Assembly (NCBI GenBank): GCA_003868215.1
Contig: QWDQ01000006.1
Span: 186,001 to 250,000 of the forward strand
Length of the DNA: 64,000 nt
Reading direction: 5' to 3'
Origin: Pseudophaeomoniella oleicola
Lineage: Eukaryota > Ascomycota > Eurotiomycetes > Phaeomoniellales > Phaeomoniellaceae
Shown here: one piece after another, positions 12,201 to 23,576 of the stretch
Layout of the letters: each line of letters begins with the position of its first letter
Position numbering within the stretch: position 1 is the first letter of the stretch
Program-made: the position numbers and the translations under genes
The notes under the pieces: model-generated
What the model was told of the DNA's origin: nothing
Database searches by the model: none
The model's input: only the letters and a program-made list of their open reading frames with translations

Positions 12201-13898
12201 ATCGGGCTGGGTTTCCGCGTAGGCTACTGAATCCATTTGGCTGATTGTTACCGTATCTTGATATCTGTATGTTTGAAAGAAGATCACCTGGACCAACCGA
12301 GGACCTCTCTGCGTTTGGTGATCCGATTACGATTGGTAGTTCGGACGTACCACTGAATTTCGCCGCAAGCGCAGCTTCCTTCCGCAACGTACTCCTTGAC
12401 CGTCGACGGTTGCCTGCGTTTGGGTTGTGTAAAGCGATACCTTTCATACCCTCCTCCGGACCAATCCGCTCTCGTTCTTTTTGGAATTTTCCTTTGAGTC
12501 TGTCTAACGCCGAACCTCGTAGGTGGTTGGGTAAGTCGACCGTTGTGTATTTGTTCATATTCTTCTCCATCTGCAAGACTTCCGTCGTCAGCCCCAGGTA
12601 GTTAGTCGCCGTCGATAGAGTCACCCTTTGTAGACGGGTCAAGATAACCTGGACAATATGCGCTGTCGCACGGGGATAGACGCGAGTCAATCTGCGGAAC
12701 GCGCTTGCAGGTATAATTGCAATAGTACTATCGACAACTGCTCGAGCAAGAATATCAGGATGGGCGGATTTCGTTCGCGATGTTGTTCGACGTGATTCAG
12801 GGCGAGTCGACCTGCCTCTGGGCTGTTTACTAAAACCTTCTAAGCTCAACGGAGGGACTACCGGTAACTGGTTCGCTTCTTGTTGATCTGCGCGACGGTC
12901 TTGTAGGGGTTGTTGTTGAGGGCTTCCGGGGTTCTCTAAGGGGCTAACAACCATAGATGACGGTGTTTGAACACCCGGGATAGCATACGTTGATGACGCT
13001 GGGCTAGAATCCTCATCGACCCGTAGCTTGACGTCCTCGGTAAATAATGACAGGATCGAAAAGAGGGACGACATGGACGCTCCATTTTTCACTTCGGTCA
13101 ACAGCTGATATCCCTGGTTACCTCCATCATCCTGGTCGTTTTCCTCGTCGTGCTTGCCACGGTGGTTCGAGGAATCTCTACTTCCACTATTGTTGTCCCG
13201 AGTCGACTTGACGAAAATCTGTACTAATCCATCCACAACCAAGCTGAACCCTTTCTCCTCTTCTAGCATCAAAGTTTCTCCAGCTATCAATTTCCTTGTT
13301 TGCATTGTCCGCGTGAGCTCATGGAACACCGGACGCTCGAGGTATCCAAAGACTTTGATCGCACTTAGGAATTCGTCGAGGTAGTTTGCTAGTCCTGGTT
13401 TCGAGTCGCCATCATGGGAATCGGGGAAGAGATCAATTTCCGGCTCTTTCCTTTGAGGCTCCGGCGGCAGTCTCGCGTACATGTTCAGGTAGCGATACCG
13501 AACAAACCAGCTGACGGTGGAGAGTATGAGGAGCATAATGAGAAGCCTGGGATGATTGGAGTTAGCATATCTCTCTCCAGCAAGACTGCGCATCTGATTT
13601 ACAGCGTAGTGGCATTCATTGTGACGGTCAGACTCATGGAAAATAGGGTGAATAGCCATGTCGGCAAGGTGATGGACACGAAGGTGATCAGCCAGTACAG
13701 GAACGCCGGAATGGCGTTGAGCACGAGCAGAAACAACTCTAGCCCTGAGGGCACATCAGATGTTGGGCGGGGGACACTTGAAGCGGTCCGAGAAGTCAGA
13801 CTAGCTACCGTCGAAGCTGTATGGCCAACGAGCGAACTCAAGGGCTGCTGGACGGCATCAGAGACCTGCGCCTGAAGTAAAGACGACGATAGATCCAT
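9280..13898 (-). CDS. NTE1: Lysophospholipase NTE1 (neuropathy target esterase homologue)
   Basis: Two exons, 13898-13603 and 13546-9280, give 1520 residues, matching fungal NTE1 length. The enzyme removes both fatty acids from phosphatidylcholine, yielding glycerophosphocholine, at the ER membrane. Hydrophobic N-terminal segments (to about residue 120) precede the typical [13 protein letters not shown] sequence. The middle carries cyclic-nucleotide-binding-like domains (for example around [12 protein letters not shown] and [15 protein letters not shown]). The C-terminal patatin domain has the GGGGARG oxyanion motif, nucleophile elbow GTSIG with Ser about 1245, and catalytic Asp in DGG at about 1363. 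The intron falls within the N-terminal membrane region, joining MNATTL to LLIMLLI. The gene looks intact. The family assignment is secure; regulation by cyclic nucleotides is not implied, since fungal NTE1 domains may not bind them. Confidence 0.96.
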
Positions 13899-14520
13899 GG
13901 TGTACTCTTAGCGGGGTAGATTGGCATGCCACCTCACCGTATCAGTGATTAGGAGCGCATGGAGCATGTTGAATGACCGTTAGCGGCGCATAAGTCTCCT
14001 TGTGACTGGGATGAGCCAATGTTGACATTTACCGTAAGTTAGTAACTTGGTATTTTCCGCGATGTTGGAGAAAGTTCCATGGAACGTGAACGTGCCTGAA
14101 GCGTGAATCGCGGGTGGTTCTCTCCCGTCATTTTGGCATGTGAAACCACAAGTTTGCCACGATACGCCCTAATTTATCTTCAACTACTGGGTAATTACTA
14201 CACAACTCCTCCGTCATCTCGACGAACTCAGCCCAGAGCAACCACATCGCAATATAATACTGTATGCATATGTGTATTGCTTGTCAATGAGCATCATTTG
14301 CACCGCAGGGACCATGGCCGTCCACTGGAAGCAGTTCGAAAGTGTATATTGGATATAGCCAGGATCACAATCTACTCTCGAAGTTAAAGCAAGTAAAACA
14401 AAGCCCTAGATGTCAAGATGCAATTTTTAACGGCCCAATCCACGCACAACACCGAACTCCTCGTTTCATGCGATCTTCGTGACAACGTAAAAATAGAGGT
14501 GGGGAGACTGCCTCTGAGCG
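13899..14520. other. Intergenic: NTE1 upstream region and 3' flank of the next gene
   Basis: This separates the NTE1 start from the stop of the next minus-strand gene. I see no gene, tRNA or strong repeat in it. It should hold the NTE1 promoter. Confidence 0.5.
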
Positions 14521-15531
14521 CTACCCGTGCGCCTGTACTGTCTCCTGTGCCTGACATCCTTCTGGTCTGAATGCAAGCGGAGCCGGTTTGTCCACCGCCT
14601 CAATTTCTGGCATCCTCTTCGTAGCCGGCGCTTCCGGCTCTGGCTCGAAGTGGCTCGCATTGGCATACCAGGCTCCAGCCCTGATGATTCGGGTGACAAC
14701 CTCCAGTTCTTCTTTGGCTCTAGGAGCGTAGATCATCATGAATCCCTCCGGGACTGGAGGATTATACCACCACCAGTCCCCTCTTGCTAATGGATGTCGT
14801 ATACCCCACCCCCTCTCGAGCACTGTCCCAATATCTGCAGGATGCAGAGTCATGTGAAGGCTTCCGTCCGCTTCATGGCAATGGCAGATCTCGGATCGTT
14901 TGCTCGGCCCAGGGTATTTGATAGTTGAGAATAAGGCGAGATTGTGTTTCTCGAACGCAGACGTCGAGCATAGGAAACGTTCAGGATAGTCGAGGGGAAA
15001 CTGTAGCAGAACCAACTTCAACTTCTCGAACATTTCCTCCGATGCTTTCTGTTCAACCTGTCGATGGGGAGCAATTCCCGTAACCCTGGGCCGACGTCCT
15101 TTCCGGGTTGGCAACAACGCAAGGTAACCTCTTTGACTGACCGTCCTCGGGGCTTGATATGGCTTGCGGATGACGAAGAGACCCAGGAAGCAGAGCTTAA
15201 GATAACCCCGGAAATTGTAAGGTGTTCCACCTGGTCCCAGATCCAGAAACGCTTGATATCCGGTTCGTAATATGTGTTGGCTTAAGAGGAAAACCAGAAC
15301 CCACGGCACAACAACGAGGCTGAAGAAACCGAAAGTGTCTTGGATAGCTGGAATCATGGACCTTGAGAGGGCCATCTGTAAGGCATCGGCGTGGATTGGT
15401 ACCGGCAGGTCTGATGGACTGGTTGCCACTGCTGGTACTTTCTCCAGCTGCATATTGGATTGCTGTGAGGTAACAAGTTTGGTAATGTTTGTAATCTCCC
15501 TTACTAGACTATCGAGGATGTTGAACGGCAT
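14521..15531 (-). CDS. Membrane protein with luciferase-family (DUF5519-like) domain
   Basis: A single 336-residue open frame. Residues about 68-90 form one clear membrane span (FFSLVVVPWVLVFLLSQ), followed by a basic linker. The C-terminal part resembles the fungal luciferase-domain family (DUF5519): an SLHMTLHPADI segment, GWGIRHPLAR, then VPEGFMMIYAPR and a conserved helix before a charged tail ending near QAHG. The family name is historical and light emission is not implied; the biochemical role is unknown. It lies on the same strand as NTE1 and the protease-like gene upstream, but the gaps (over 600 bp) argue for separate promoters. The start chosen is the first ATG of the frame; a downstream Met is possible but the membrane span would be kept. 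Confidence 0.75.
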   Translation of the reverse strand: MPFNILDSLVREITNITKLVTSQQSNMQLEKVPAVATSPSDLPVPIHADALQMALSRSMIPAIQDTFGFFSLVVVPWVLVFLLSQHILRTGYQAFLDLGPGGTPYNFRGYLKLCFLGLFVIRKPYQAPRTVSQRGYLALLPTRKGRRPRVTGIAPHRQVEQKASEEMFEKLKLVLLQFPLDYPERFLCSTSAFEKHNLALFSTIKYPGPSKRSEICHCHEADGSLHMTLHPADIGTVLERGWGIRHPLARGDWWWYNPPVPEGFMMIYAPRAKEELEVVTRIIRAGAWYANASHFEPEPEAPATKRMPEIEAVDKPAPLAFRPEGCQAQETVQAHG

Positions 15532-16694
15532 TCAGTTGAGACATATCCCCTCGAAGAATTCCCCGGAGGTGCTACAAGACTGTAGGGTGAGATGGATCGA
15601 TGGCGTAGGTAGTTGTGAGGTCTTCTTAGGTGCCGCCTTCAATGCTGTGGTAGAAGTTGAAATGTACAAGTAGGGTTAACGGATCAGGTAGCACATCAAG
15701 TTGAAGACGAGAGGAAGGAAAAGACTGAAGTTTGGTCGAAATGAGTATCATGTATTAAAAACAGGCAAAAGTCAGGGCAGGGCATTCCGGAGTGTAAGTC
15801 TTTTCCCTTTCGAGCTGCAGCGTGGGGTGAGGCTTTTGGGAGACGCAAGGCGAAGAAAGAGCTTTCCAAGGCCTATCATTTGTTTGCTTCTGGTGTGCTA
15901 CTGCAGACATCGAGATAGTTATGTATATGTACCTGAATGAGGCTCACAACTACCTAGTATGTACCTGATTACAACCCAATTGCGTCCTGATCCTGTAGTG
16001 ATTCGCTTCAGTCTCTACCTGTTGCCTAAACTCGTATCAATCATTTCAATGCAACTGGATCAGCAATATTTTTGTGCGTAGAATCTGACCTTTTTTTGTC
16101 CATCCAACGCATAGAGAGTAAGGTAAGTAATTACAATGGACAATAATCCTACGTAGTATTTTGCCTATCAGACCCTTCGGCCCTTCGACCCTTTTCGCTT
16201 CGCCTTTCCCCGGACCAATAATAAAGTTGCTGATTGCTGACATCGCTGTGACGTATCAACAGGATCAAAGCAGTTCCTGCTCATCAATTCATCGAGATTC
16301 ATTCTGCATGACTTCCATTCTCACTTTAGTCAAGATACCCCGTTTCTTAGGTATGACCATCTCACCTAAGCTTCGTTATCCCTGCCCCCTTCTCCCCGGT
16401 CTACGTGATCGGCCAGGAACTCACAGCCGAATAGGGTTCCCAGTTCGCTAGCTGCCAGAGGATCTGGTCAATCTGATACATTGACATCCTTGCTCAGGTA
16501 GGTACAACGCCCTGTAGCCAAAACTCTAGGCTCTACCGAAAAAGATAGGAGATGTAGGAGGACAGATATTGACGGCGCGAAGAAACTGAAATGGCATATA
16601 AAGACTTGAGTCATCATTGGGTGATGGTATTGCATATATTTATATATACGTATAATAATATCTGAGTTTCGTTCATTCATTCTTTGGTTTTTCA
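15532..16694. other. Intergenic region
   Basis: Upstream of the luciferase-domain gene and downstream of the protease-like gene. It holds a CTACGTAGTA palindrome copy near 16149 and an AT-rich patch near 16630-16670. No coding frame is convincing. Confidence 0.5.
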
Positions 16695-18520
16695 TCAACC
16701 CATTTCGAACCGCGGAGTCCTAGGAGCCTTGGATGGAGTCGGACGAGCCCACATCTCATAACACTCCGAAGTTTTGTCATTGTTGAGTATGATGGTGGCA
16801 GGATATCTTTCATCGAAGGAAGAACCAGACGAGAGGTATTTGACACCATCATCCCGCAAATGGAGATCGTTGACCATGTCGACGGGGTGGTGGTGATGGA
16901 GGACTGCGGGCGTTTGAGCGTTGGATCTCAGTAATCTGCCGTCATCATCATCGTCTCGTGTGCGAGAGAACGTGTTATGGAGACGGCTCTGGCGCATGAG
17001 AAGGGCGATTGCACCCAGAATAATGCCAGTGGCGACTATACTGGAGGCTATCACAATGCCTGCTATTGCACCTTTGGAAAGTCTATCCTTGGATGTAGGC
17101 ACGGCAGTCACCGAACTTGCCAGGCTAGTTGAAGAGCTGGTAGCATTGGACGCGGGCGAGGGAATACCTGAATTGGTCGAATTACTGTTGATAGGCTCCG
17201 CAGCTGGCTCTTCACAACCACCAGTAGACGAGCCGACTGCTACCAATTTCTCATCCGTCGTTGGGTTGGCCTGCCAGAGAGTGAATGTGTTCTCATCTTG
17301 ATTGACAAAGAGATAAGCTGAAGTGAGAAAAGTCATTCCCAGGAGGGGTAGATCATTTGCATTGATCGCTTGTAGAGAGTTCAGCATGATCTCTCTCGTT
17401 GTATCGTTGAAAACGGTATCTCCAGAGCTGTCAATCTCGATGTCAGGAACGACAAGCTGGTGGTTCGGTATATTGATTTCCAACCCGGAGCTGAACGTGA
17501 AGGTAAGACCACCTGCATATCTGGTTGTAATCAGCAATTAGAGCAACAGCGGTGCTTCGTTGTGCACAACTTACACATTCTGCGCTTCATAGAGCTCGCC
17601 CCATACGTTGATCCCGGTTGCACGACCAATGTTAGTTCCACCGGCATTTGCCTGGAAAGTGTTCCATATAGATTCTGGTATAGTGATCAGTTCGTACGAG
17701 GGCTCTATACACATCTGCAGTGTAAGACCTGCTCCTATGATGCTCTTTGTTGCCCCATCTGGAAGGTTCATGCTGATATCGGTCACAGTTGCAAGAATGC
17801 CAGTATTACATATGGAATCTGGGGATAGCTTTGCGGTGTAGTTGCTTCCAGAGATTTTGGCAGAATCGTATCCGCCGATGATCACTTGTCCGTCCATCTG
17901 ATGTTCCTTTTCAGCACCCGTAAGACCGTGCCAGATCGAGTAGCTCTTGGAAGCAATCGTACCAGCATTTCGAAGACCGTTCAAAATCGTTGAGTCAAGG
18001 CCAAAGCCTAGTGCGTTCATGTCGAAGTTCGAAATCCGCGGAACATGGATCGGGAACCCAGCAATACTGATCGTGGAGTTGAAGTGGATAGTATCATGAC
18101 CGATGATATCCATTGTGGTGTTGAACGTCTCGGGAACACCATCGGCTGCTATAGCCCATGTTGACGAATCGGATTCGTCAAAAGCGCCTCCTCGTGACAC
18201 AAGGCATCGAATGGCTGCTGTGTCAGCACTGCATTGACCGCTTTGATCATAGATGAATGTATTGTTCGCGCGTCTGCCTCAGGTGTCAATTGCGAGCTCT
18301 CAAGCAGGGCTAGAAACAATGCGCACGGTTCTATTTGAAAAGCAAAATCTTGAGCAGGCGTTCCTATCGACAGAGCTGCACCTCGTCGGATGACGGAGCT
18401 TTCAACAGAGACATTCTGAATAGGAATAGCAATAGGTCCTGCCACTGGTACGTTACAGGTTCCGACTGCCCACGTGCGAGTCATTAGTAGCAAGAAGCAC
18501 AGAGAAACGACGAGTGCCAT
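16695..18520 (-). CDS. Membrane-anchored aspartic-protease-like protein lacking catalytic motifs
   Basis: Exons 18520-18327, 18273-17575 and 17520-16695 give 572 residues. A signal peptide (MALVVSLCFLLLMTRTWA) is followed by a pepsin-like (A1) fold: SIGTPAQDFAFQIEP, NNTFIYDQSGQC, RGGAFDES, the Asn/Gly-rich SISIAG-type lobe, GLRNAGTIASKSYSIWHG and DGQVIIGGYD. The usual first DTGS is replaced by the EPRANNT region, and the second DSGT site appears as CIEPSYELITIPESIW, so neither catalytic Asp motif is visible. After a Ser/Thr-rich stalk comes one membrane helix (GAIAGIVIASSIVATGIILGAIAL) and a cytosolic tail of about 90 residues with an Asp run and an HHHH tract. This suggests a non-catalytic cell-surface binding or sensor protein, not a protease. 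Exon phases agree throughout. Confidence 0.8.
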
Positions 18521-19543
18521 GGTTCATCCGTGAGAAGATAAGATGCAGCCAGAAAACTGAACGACGGGAAACGATGGACAATTTGGGGACACACGACAGA
18601 TTTGGTACCAAAGACGCGGTTCTAGAGATCAACCAACACAGAAAGTAGCAACCTCCTCGGCCATTACGATGACCACATTTGAGGGCTTTCTGTCCTCTGA
18701 GAATAGTCGATAAAGCGCCTTGTACTCCGGTTGTAGACAACACTTGGGTCTGTTGAGGCTAGCATATATTTCGGCTGCCAAATATGGGCGAGGGTCAATA
18801 CAGCCATGGCCGATTTAGTGTCATAGATCCATATCTGTGCATCACAAGAGACTCTTGTAATCCCAGCCAGCGCTTACATGACACAAGAGCAAATGTGCGA
18901 GGCTCAAGAGGAGGCGGCGGCTAGGTCAATTAGCGGGATGTGGCACGGCAGCAGCATCAACGTGAGGTGTTGATCGTTATCATTCCCGATTTCGACCTTG
19001 ATTCATGAATCCGCCTTCTTGATACAGGCCAGAGCTGTGTATAGGAGGTTGTGAAATGTACCTGACATATCAAGAAAGGACAGTAGTACAGACAAGAATC
19101 CATGATCACCGGGTATTGATAGTAAGAGTGAGCCAAGGTTGATAAATAACTAAGAAAACCTCTTCTCGCTAAAGCCAAGCCTTCATTTAATTAGTAACAG
19201 ATAATCATGATCTTTGTATCATTAGGCGCCGACTACGCCTTGGATTGCCGCTCTTACCGTTTGCGTTAACCAATCTATCTACACCGTCATGACTAGCAGC
19301 TAAGTAATAGTTGTAGGCAGTCACACAGTTCATTTCTGACATCCGCCAGCCGCCGTTCCTTTCAGAGCCCCATTCGAGCCAACAAGCCGGTGGGGTAGTC
19401 GACAACGGTGTGTAATGTTCATTGTTCGCTCTTCAAAAGTAGAGTCTGTCTTCTCTTACCTGTTTATCTGTGCCCATGCCTTTTCGTTTCTCTTCTGGAG
19501 TTTGTTGAAGGTTGAGGATGTTATAACGTGAAAAATATCCCTC
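18521..19543. other. Divergent intergenic region (about 1 kb)
   Basis: It lies between the starts of the protease-like gene (minus) and the DUF3431 gene (plus), so it should contain both promoters. No gene, palindrome block or repeat stands out. Confidence 0.5.
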
Positions 19544-20563
19544 ATGAGGTCTCTGGCGAGAGCTACGGTTATCGCCGGAGTCATCGTGATCTCCAGCTTT
19601 TTCTTCTACGTCAGTTTCTTTAAATTATCATATAATCCTTTACAATCCATCGGCGTCATCAATGACTCTAATAATGCCACCGACGACAAGATCGCTGTTG
19701 GTGGCAAGGTTGTACTTGATAATGGAGAAGAAGATTGGCCGACGCCGGGTGACAAGATCATTGTCATGGCGAAGATGAAGAGTGAGAACACAGATTGGGT
19801 GGCCGAGAATCTACCCGAGTACGACATCTTACCCAAAATTCGATTTCGCCTTCTAACATTACTGCAGTTGGCAACATGCCATTTACCATATGGATGATCC
19901 GGAGCACGATGGTCTTCATCCCCCGATCAACAAAGGCCGGGAAGCAATGGCATATCTCACCTACCTGATTGACAATTATGATTCATTGCCAGCGACCATC
20001 GCTTTCCTGCACAGCCATCGCGACGGCTGGCCCGGAGGATGGCACACCGACGCCCCAGATAACGACAACGTGTTTGCCATTCAAGACCTACGCCTCGACT
20101 ATGTCCAACAAGAAGGCTATGCCAACATGCGATGCATATGGGTTCCCGGATGTCCTGACGAAGTCAAACCGTTCCGACACCAGTCGAAAGGCGGTGAGGC
20201 CGAATATGCCATGGCCGAAGCATGGCACTTTATGTTCGGGAACAGCTCACAAGTCCCCGAAACCATTGGAGCTGCTTGTTGCAGTCAATTTGCGGTCTCG
20301 AAAGACCAAGTCAGGAAGAGACCGCTGAAAGACTACGTGCGGTTTCGGGAATGGCTAATCCAGACGGATCTCGATGATAACGTTAGTGGGAGAGTTTTGG
20401 AATATCTCTGGCATATTTTCTTTGGAAAGGATCCCGTGCAGTGAGTGATGATCAAGATCCGTTCCCGACATATAAGATGAGGAAGGGGAATAAACTAACA
20501 ATAAGTGGTCATAGCTGTCCCGACGTGTTTTCTTGTTGGTGCAATGTCTTCGGTCGGTGTTGA
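19544..20563 (+). CDS. DUF3431 family protein, type II membrane/secretory
   Basis: Exons 19544-19818, 19868-20440 and 20515-20563 give 298 residues. The N-terminus has a short cytosolic part and one membrane span (TVIAGVIVISSFFFYVSFF), typical of a type II Golgi or secretory protein. The body matches fungal DUF3431: KIIVMAKMKSENTDWVAENL, then HMDDPEHDGLHPPINKGREA, YLTYLIDNYDSLPATIAFLHSHRDGW, and GAACCSQFAVSKDQVRKRP. The last small exon adds the Cys-rich end CPDVFSCWCNVFGRC, which family members carry. The donor at 20441 (GTGAGT) overlaps an in-frame TGA, so ignoring the last intron would shorten the protein by 16 residues. DUF3431 is suspected to be glycosyltransferase-like, but no activity is established. 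Confidence 0.85.
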
Positions 20564-21280
20564 TGTGCTGTCCAATTTCACCAACATGTCAATACCATAT
20601 TCTGCGCTGATCGACCTTTACCTGAATTCTATCTCTCTGTGTCTATACGAACTTTACGCTTTACGTCCATATGCCCCGATATGGTCGAACCAGATCCCTA
20701 ATCAGAAACCAAATCCCTAGTCAGAACATCACCGAGAACCGGAGACGTGACTACTACCTTTACTCACTTCAACTCATCATCATCTCCGACCTCACCAACG
20801 ACACTGTCCCTATGTCATTGTCTCTCCCTTTCCACCACACCGGCATCACTCCCGCTTCTGTTGTACATATCACCATCTCATCGAAAAGACGGGGCCGCTC
20901 AAAACCTCCTTCCCCCGACACTGTACATACAGACCCATCGCGAATAGCTAGACAGATACCCCCTATCCTTTTCTCATTTCTATCTAGATACCTAGGTACC
21001 TGTACATAATCTTTGGCTATGCCTATATATATACAATAAATCTTTGATTACCTACCTACCTAGATACCTACCTCATCTATCACCCATACTAGGATATGTT
21101 AAACCCTGAGCAGTCAGTCCGGAACGGGAATCGGAAGACGGAAAAGATGCATAGAGAAAAGGAATGTGTAAGCGTAGGTTTTTTTTTTCTTTATTCAATA
21201 CGAATTTTTTTTTTGGTTCGATTTGATTTGCTTTTGCTTTGACGTGAAACATAGATATATAAACAACATAATAATCCTAA
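20564..21280. other. Convergent 3' intergenic region
   Basis: Between two genes that face each other. It holds CCTAGG/GGTACC palindromic blocks at about 20985-21001 and 21050-21075, followed by T-rich runs near 21180-21215. No gene is seen. Confidence 0.6.
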
Positions 21281-22798
21281 TCAACCAACAACACATCTCC
21301 CCCGCACCCAAACCCTCCTAACATTCCGATCATCGCCGCCCCAAACCCACTTTTCCACTCTCTCGGGCCAGGATTCCCATTCGAAGATTTCGACCCCTGA
21401 ATTACCCCTCTTACCACTGTCACCGCCACGGTCGCCACTATTGGCACTGCTACTGGTCGGGGTGGACAAGACGATCTCTTGGACGTCGAAGTTGTAGCCG
21501 CGGGCGAAAAGGCCGACGGAGGAATCGAGGAGGAGGGTTTTGGCGCCGCCGATGGTCGCGAGGTGGAGGGCTTCGGTTGTTGAGAGGGGGTGGGCGGGGG
21601 GAGAGGAGGAAGAAGAGGAGGAGGAGGAGGAGGGAGGGGAGGTGAAAGGGACGAGGCGCGAGACGAGGCAGGCTTGACGTACGGCTTCGAGGATGCTAGG
21701 GCTGTAGCCGCCGCTGACGTCTGTGCCGAGGCCGACGGTGATGCCGTCATTGAGCAGCGTGCGCACGGGGCACAGGCCGCTGCCGAGCGCGGAGTTGCTA
21801 GCGGGGCAGTGCGAGATTTTGCTCTGGCGTGTGGAAATCAGCGTGCGTTCGGAGGGGGTGAGGTGGACGGCGTGGGCGAGCACGGTGCGCGGAGTCAGGA
21901 GACCGTGAGAGTCGTAGACGTCGGCGTAGTGCGAGGAGGTTGGGAAGAGGTGTTGGACGAGAGCGACTTCGTTGGTGTTTTCTGAGATGTGCGTTTGGAT
22001 CCGCAGGTTTTGCGATTGGGCGAGAGAGCCGAGTGCGGTGAGCGTGGTGGGGAGGCAGCTGGGGGCGAAGCGCGGGGTGATTATAGGAGCGACGAGGGCT
22101 CCTTCTGGGTCGAGGGCATGGCAATGTGATATGCATTCCTGTTCGGCCGCGATGGTTGCGTCGGTGCTAGGATCGCGGTAGTAATCCGGACAAGTCTCTG
22201 GGTTGTCCATACAAGCTCGGCCAATGAAAGCACGTTGGCCAAGTTGGTACGCCAGCTCAAAGAGGAGCTTTGTCGCCGGCACGTGGTTGGTTGCGTAGTA
22301 TGAAGCTGTTGTCGTACCGTTGGCAAGTGTCTTTTGGATGACTCGCGTGTAGACGTCGCGGGCCCGTGCTAATGGGTCTGGCGGCGCGGAAGACGGCTGA
22401 GAACGTAGAGAAGGGTCGTAATGTGGTGAGTTGGGATTGCCCAAAGAGGACTCCATAGGGAACGTGTAGGTCTGCAGCCACTCGAGTAGAGTAGACTTGC
22501 CGAAAAGACCCACATTCGGGTATTGAGGAGCATGAATATGCGTGTCGATGAAACCGGGGAAGAAGAACCCTTCAGGCGAGCACTCTACGATCTCCACATC
22601 CTCCGACCGTAAGGAGAAGCTCTTCAAAGCGGAAGCCCGGTCAGTAACGTCCCAGTCGACCTCCTCTATGGTCCCGTCGGTTGACGACACGAGCACTGCC
22701 CCATGCTGTATCGACAAATTCGTGGGTTCGGGCGTGCTGATGAATCGACCAATAAAAAGTAGACGCTTGGACGGGGATTCCTGCGTAGAGGATGCCAT
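21281..22798 (-). CDS. GUD1: Guanine deaminase (amidohydrolase)
   Basis: One exon, 505 residues from the ATG at 22798, which fits the family (yeast Gud1 489). It converts guanine to xanthine in purine salvage and catabolism. Zinc-binding HxH is at about residues 87-89 in PGFIDTHIHAPQYPN; later come HISENTNEV with the metal His, HCPASNSALGSG, and GLGTDVSGGYSPSILEAVRQA with the catalytic Asp. The frame stays open upstream of 22798 for over 140 codons, but that part has poor composition, so the Met of MASSTQESPSK is the better start. Two low-complexity inserts stand out near the C-terminus: a run of ten Ser, and a Gly/Asn/Ser patch (SGDRGGDSGKRGNSG). These look like replication-slippage expansions. 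Confidence 0.93.
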   Translation of the reverse strand: MASSTQESPSKRLLFIGRFISTPEPTNLSIQHGAVLVSSTDGTIEEVDWDVTDRASALKSFSLRSEDVEIVECSPEGFFFPGFIDTHIHAPQYPNVGLFGKSTLLEWLQTYTFPMESSLGNPNSPHYDPSLRSQPSSAPPDPLARARDVYTRVIQKTLANGTTTASYYATNHVPATKLLFELAYQLGQRAFIGRACMDNPETCPDYYRDPSTDATIAAEQECISHCHALDPEGALVAPIITPRFAPSCLPTTLTALGSLAQSQNLRIQTHISENTNEVALVQHLFPTSSHYADVYDSHGLLTPRTVLAHAVHLTPSERTLISTRQSKISHCPASNSALGSGLCPVRTLLNDGITVGLGTDVSGGYSPSILEAVRQACLVSRLVPFTSPPSSSSSSSSSSPPAHPLSTTEALHLATIGGAKTLLLDSSVGLFARGYNFDVQEIVLSTPTSSSANSGDRGGDSGKRGNSGVEIFEWESWPERVEKWVWGGDDRNVRRVWVRGRCVVG

Positions 22799-23576
22799 CT
22801 TGTGCCTGCGAGAATGGCACAGGATTCGAAAAGAAAAGCTGATCACCAGGAAAAAGGACTCTGGGGATTCCGTGGACGATGATCGACAGGAATGATAGAA
22901 AGCAGGCTGAGAAGCAATTGCAAATATAGCGCCCTTGAATCCCTTCTCTTCCCAAACTGATGTAGAGCCGAGGAGAGATTTGCTCGAACGCGAGAAGAGA
23001 CCACCCAAACCAACAGACGACGTCAAGTCGTAGTAAGAATTTAGAAAATGCCTTGAAATATATATATATCTCTCTCTCTCCCCCAAAATCCAAGATTGCG
23101 GGGGGTCGTAGAGATTAGCGAATCGTAATATGTTCCGTCTATGGAGATCCGAAAGCTTCAGTATATTAATCCCAACTCTGCTTCGAATGAAAATGAGGTT
23201 CAAGATCCTCAAATCCCACAACAATCAAGAGAAAACAACAAGTAGAGTCTCTATCTCAAAGAATGTTTTATAGAAGATTAAATTGCTCTAGGCCAGACCA
23301 TCCCAAAAAGATCCATAGATGGTTAGAGAAGAAAAGGGCAAAAAAAGCAAATGGAGAGTTGGTTGGCGACTTTGCGTCGTCGCTTGGCTCCGCTCCGGCT
23401 GCAGTTACGGTATATCGGAGACGGCCGAAAACGGAAATCTGCAGGAGGCTGATCGATATGCAATTTCATTCGACAATTCATCGACGGAATACTACTCATA
23501 TTTGTGCAACTACGATGTATCGTGATGCCTAATATGAATTATTGGATCAGAAGCAGATTCCTACAAGTACACTCGC
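22799..23576. other. Intergenic: upstream of guanine deaminase
   Basis: Contains the likely promoter and 5' UTR of the deaminase, with a TATATATATC/CTCTCT tract near 23060-23082. No other gene is supported. Confidence 0.5.
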
